This document shows, piece by piece, positions 61,799 through 64,000 of a stretch of DNA of 64,000 nt. Origin of the DNA: Streptantibioticus cattleyicolor NRRL 8057 = DSM 46488 (GTDB taxonomy: Bacteria > Actinomycetota > Actinomycetes > Streptomycetales > Streptomycetaceae); the NCBI RefSeq assembly GCF_000240165.1, contig NC_017586.1, positions 1,178,001 to 1,242,000 on the forward strand. Direction: 5' to 3'. The notes beneath the pieces were generated by a model. It saw only the letters and a list, made by a program, of their open reading frames with translations. It ran no database searches and was not told where the DNA came from. The translations under genes and the position numbers were made by a program. Each line of letters starts with the position of its first letter. Position 1 is the stretch's first letter.

Positions 61799-64000
61799 AT
61801 GGCAGCCAAACCGCCCAACGGGGACCCGGTCCAGGACGCGCCCGAGGTCACCGGACCCCAGCACGCGGCGGCCGGGCTGCCCGCCGTCGGCCACTCCCTG
61901 CGCATCGCCACCCGCCAGATGGGCGCCCGCCGCACCGCGCTCACCCTGCTCAAGGTCAACCAGAAGGACGGCTTCGACTGCCCCGGCTGCGCCTGGCCCG
62001 AGCCCGACAAGCGCCACCGCGCCGAATTCTGCGAGAACGGCGCGAAGGCCGTCGCCGAAGAGGCCACCCTGCGCCGCGTCACCCCCGCCTTCTTCGCCCG
62101 CCACCCGGTCTCCGACCTCGCCCGGCGCAGCGGCTACTGGCTCGGCCAGCAGGGCCGGCTCACCCAGCCCATGTACCTGCCCGAGGGCGCCGACCACTAC
62201 CAGCCGGTGCCCTGGGAACGGGCCTTCGAGATCATCGCCGACGAACTCACCGCCCTGGCCTCACCCGACCAGGCGGTCTTCTACACCTCCGGCCGCACCA
62301 GCAACGAAGCCGCCTTCCTCTACCAGCTCTTCGCCCGCGAGTTCGGCACCAACAACCTGCCGGACTGCTCCAACATGTGCCACGAGTCCTCCGGCTCCGC
62401 GCTCACCGAGACACTCGGCGTCGGCAAGGGCAGCGTGCTCCTCGACGACCTCCACCAGGCCGACCTGATCATCGTCGCCGGCCAGAACCCCGGCACCAAC
62501 CACCCCCGCATGCTCTCCGCCCTGGAGAAGGCGAAGGCCGCCGGCGCCCGCGTCGTCAGCGTCAACCCGCTGCCCGAAGCCGGACTCGAACGGTTCAAGA
62601 ACCCGCAGACCCCACGCGGCCTGGCCGCCGGCGGCACCCCGCTGACCGACCTCTTCCTCCAGATCCGCATCGGCGGCGACCAGGCGCTCTTCCGCGCCCT
62701 CAACCGCCTGCTGCTGGAGACCGACGGCGCCCTCGACACCGCGTTCATCGCCGAACACACCCACGGCTTCGAGGAGTTCGCCAAGACCGCCCGGGACACC
62801 GACTGGGACGAGGTGCTCCACGCCACCGGCCTCGACCGCCCCGCCATCGACCGGCTGCTGGCCATGGTCCTCGGCGCCCGCCGGATCGTGGTCTGCTGGG
62901 CGATGGGGCTCACCCAGCACAAGCACGCCGTCCCCACCATCCGCGAAGTCGTCAACTTCCTGCTGCTGCGCGGCAACGTCGGCCGCCCCGGCGCCGGCGT
63001 CTGCCCGGTCCGCGGCCACAGCAACGTCCAGGGCGACCGCACCATGGGCATCTTCGAACGCCCCGCCCCCGCCTTCCTCGACGCCCTGGAGCAGGAATTC
63101 GGCTTCGCCCCGCCCCGCCACCACGGCTACGACGTGGTACGGGCCATCCGCGCGCTGCGGGACGGCGAGGCCAAGGTCTTCTTCGCCATGGGCGGCAACT
63201 TCGTGGCCGCCTCCCCGGACACCGAGGTCACCGAGGCCGCCATGCGCCGCGCCCGGCTCACCGTCCACGTCTCCACCAAGCTCAACCGCTCCCACGTCGT
63301 CACCGGCGCCCGCGCGCTGATCCTGCCCACCCTCGGCCGCACCGAACGCGACCGGCAGGCCTCCGGCGAGCAGTTCGTCACCGTCGAGGACTCCATGGGC
63401 ATGGTGCACGCCTCCCGCGGCACCCTGGAGCCCGCCGGCCCCCACCTGCTCTCCGAACCCGCCATCGTCTGCCGGCTGGCCCGCGCCGTCCTCGGCCCGC
63501 ACAGCGTCGTCCCCTGGGCCGAGTTCGAGGCCGACTACGACCGGGTACGCGACCGCATCGCCCGCGTCGTCCCCGGCTTCGAGGACTTCAACACCAAGGT
63601 GCGCCGCCCCGGCGGCTTCACCCTGCCGCACGCCCCGCGCGACTCCCGCACCTTCCCGACCGCCACCGGCAAGGCCAACTTCACCGCCGCCCCGGTCGAA
63701 TACCCGCGGGTGCCCGAGGGCCGCCTGCTGCTCCAGACGCTGCGCTCGCACGACCAGTACAACACCACCGTCTACGGACTCGACGACCGCTACCGCGGCA
63801 TCAAGGGCGGACGCCGGGTCGTCCTCGTCCACCCCGCCGACGCCGCCGACGCCGGGCTCGCCGACGGCGACTACGCCGACCTGGTCGGCGAGTGGACGGA
63901 CGGCGTCGAACGGCGCGCCCCCGGGTTCCGCGTGGTCCACTACCCCACCCCCCGCGGCTGCGCCGCCGCCTACTACCCGGAGACCAACGTCCTGGTGCCG
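61799..64000 (+). CDS. FdhF/YdeP-type molybdopterin oxidoreductase (5' part)
   Basis: The reading is open from the ATG at 61799 to the window edge, 734 codons, without a stop. It matches the FdhF/YdeP family of molybdopterin-dependent oxidoreductases: N-terminal KVNQKDGFDCPGCAWPEPDK, then NLPDCSNMCHESSGSALTET, IVAGQNPGTNHPRMLSALEK, the LLLRGNVGRPGAGVCPVRGH motif and FAMGGNFVAASPDTEVTEAA, with RSHDQYNTTVYGLDDRYRGI in the C-terminal cofactor domain. Substrate is unknown; in E. coli YdeP is linked to acid resistance. GAAGGGGAG precedes the ATG. It is divergent from polA. Confidence 0.9.
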   Translation, partial: MAAKPPNGDPVQDAPEVTGPQHAAAGLPAVGHSLRIATRQMGARRTALTLLKVNQKDGFDCPGCAWPEPDKRHRAEFCENGAKAVAEEATLRRVTPAFFARHPVSDLARRSGYWLGQQGRLTQPMYLPEGADHYQPVPWERAFEIIADELTALASPDQAVFYTSGRTSNEAAFLYQLFAREFGTNNLPDCSNMCHESSGSALTETLGVGKGSVLLDDLHQADLIIVAGQNPGTNHPRMLSALEKAKAAGARVVSVNPLPEAGLERFKNPQTPRGLAAGGTPLTDLFLQIRIGGDQALFRALNRLLLETDGALDTAFIAEHTHGFEEFAKTARDTDWDEVLHATGLDRPAIDRLLAMVLGARRIVVCWAMGLTQHKHAVPTIREVVNFLLLRGNVGRPGAGVCPVRGHSNVQGDRTMGIFERPAPAFLDALEQEFGFAPPRHHGYDVVRAIRALRDGEAKVFFAMGGNFVAASPDTEVTEAAMRRARLTVHVSTKLNRSHVVTGARALILPTLGRTERDRQASGEQFVTVEDSMGMVHASRGTLEPAGPHLLSEPAIVCRLARAVLGPHSVVPWAEFEADYDRVRDRIARVVPGFEDFNTKVRRPGGFTLPHAPRDSRTFPTATGKANFTAAPVEYPRVPEGRLLLQTLRSHDQYNTTVYGLDDRYRGIKGGRRVVLVHPADAADAGLADGDYADLVGEWTDGVERRAPGFRVVHYPTPRGCAAAYYPETNVLVP

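Noticed and set aside
62261-63940. Long open frame of 559 codons on the minus strand.
   Set aside because: It is antisense to the molybdopterin oxidoreductase, whose plus-strand reading shows clear family motifs; the frame is a by-product of high GC.

Overview
The window is GC-rich actinobacterial chromosome and most probably comes from Streptomyces or a close relative. The evidence is third-position GC bias in nearly every gene, many GTG starts, the presence of WhiA (sporulation control), RbpA (actinobacterial RNA polymerase partner) and a mycothiol-dependent enzyme, and a gene order (suf, ctaA/ctaB, pentose-phosphate block, gap-pgk-tpi-secG, uvrC-rapZ-yvcK-whiA, uvrA, uvrB, coaE, rpsA, polA) that I recognise as the conserved core region of Streptomyces chromosomes. 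The genus is an inference; no rRNA or tRNA gene is present to confirm it.

Layout. 1-2.4 kb: start of the suf iron-sulfur operon on the minus strand (sufR-sufB-sufD), with a SufR-type operator over the sufR start. 2.5-5.3 kb: an ABC exporter and heme A synthase (ctaA). 5.3-7.7 kb: an amidohydrolase and a glutamine-synthetase-like enzyme, a split FluG-type pair. 7.9-9.3 kb: a small conserved protein and ctaB. 9.7-16.3 kb: pentose-phosphate operon tkt-tal-zwf-opcA-pgl, closed by a strong hairpin. 16.4-20.4 kb (minus): rbpA, secG, tpiA, pgk, gap. 20.6-25.6 kb (minus): uvrC-rapZ-yvcK-whiA, each gene overlapping the next. 25.6-31.3 kb: Rieske lipoprotein, uvrA, a maleylpyruvate-isomerase-type enzyme, a metallo-beta-lactamase-fold hydrolase and a small secreted protein. 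31.4-36.4 kb (minus): CtaG-like protein, TerC, a TerD fusion and TerD. 36.6-40.9 kb: uvrB, divergent to a WGR/beta-propeller gene followed by ogt. 41-49.4 kb: an accessory stretch with a TPR protein, a dimethylformamidase-like lipoprotein with a broken N-terminus, coaE, a PAC2 protein, a secreted GH92 mannosidase and a beta-helix protein. 49.5-50.8 kb: an intact IS30-family element. 50.9-64 kb: rpsA, a methyltransferase, hrpB, a DUF3068 protein, a tiny membrane protein, a lytic transglycosylase, polA, and the 5' part of a molybdopterin oxidoreductase.

The most striking regulatory signal is a shared promoter, TTGTCRGTG-N8-TANNNT. It occurs exactly three times (uvrB, the WGR/beta-propeller gene, ogt) and once with a single -10 mismatch (polA). 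This is the RecA-independent, PafBC-type DNA-damage promoter known from mycobacteria. For uvrB, ogt and polA the start codon lies about 7 bases after the -10, so these transcripts should be leaderless. The motif ties an uncharacterised WGR-domain beta-propeller protein to the DNA-damage regulon; I regard that protein as the best candidate for something undescribed here. Second in interest is the roughly 190-base rpsA leader, which contains two interlocking perfect stems that could form a pseudoknot or alternative folds.
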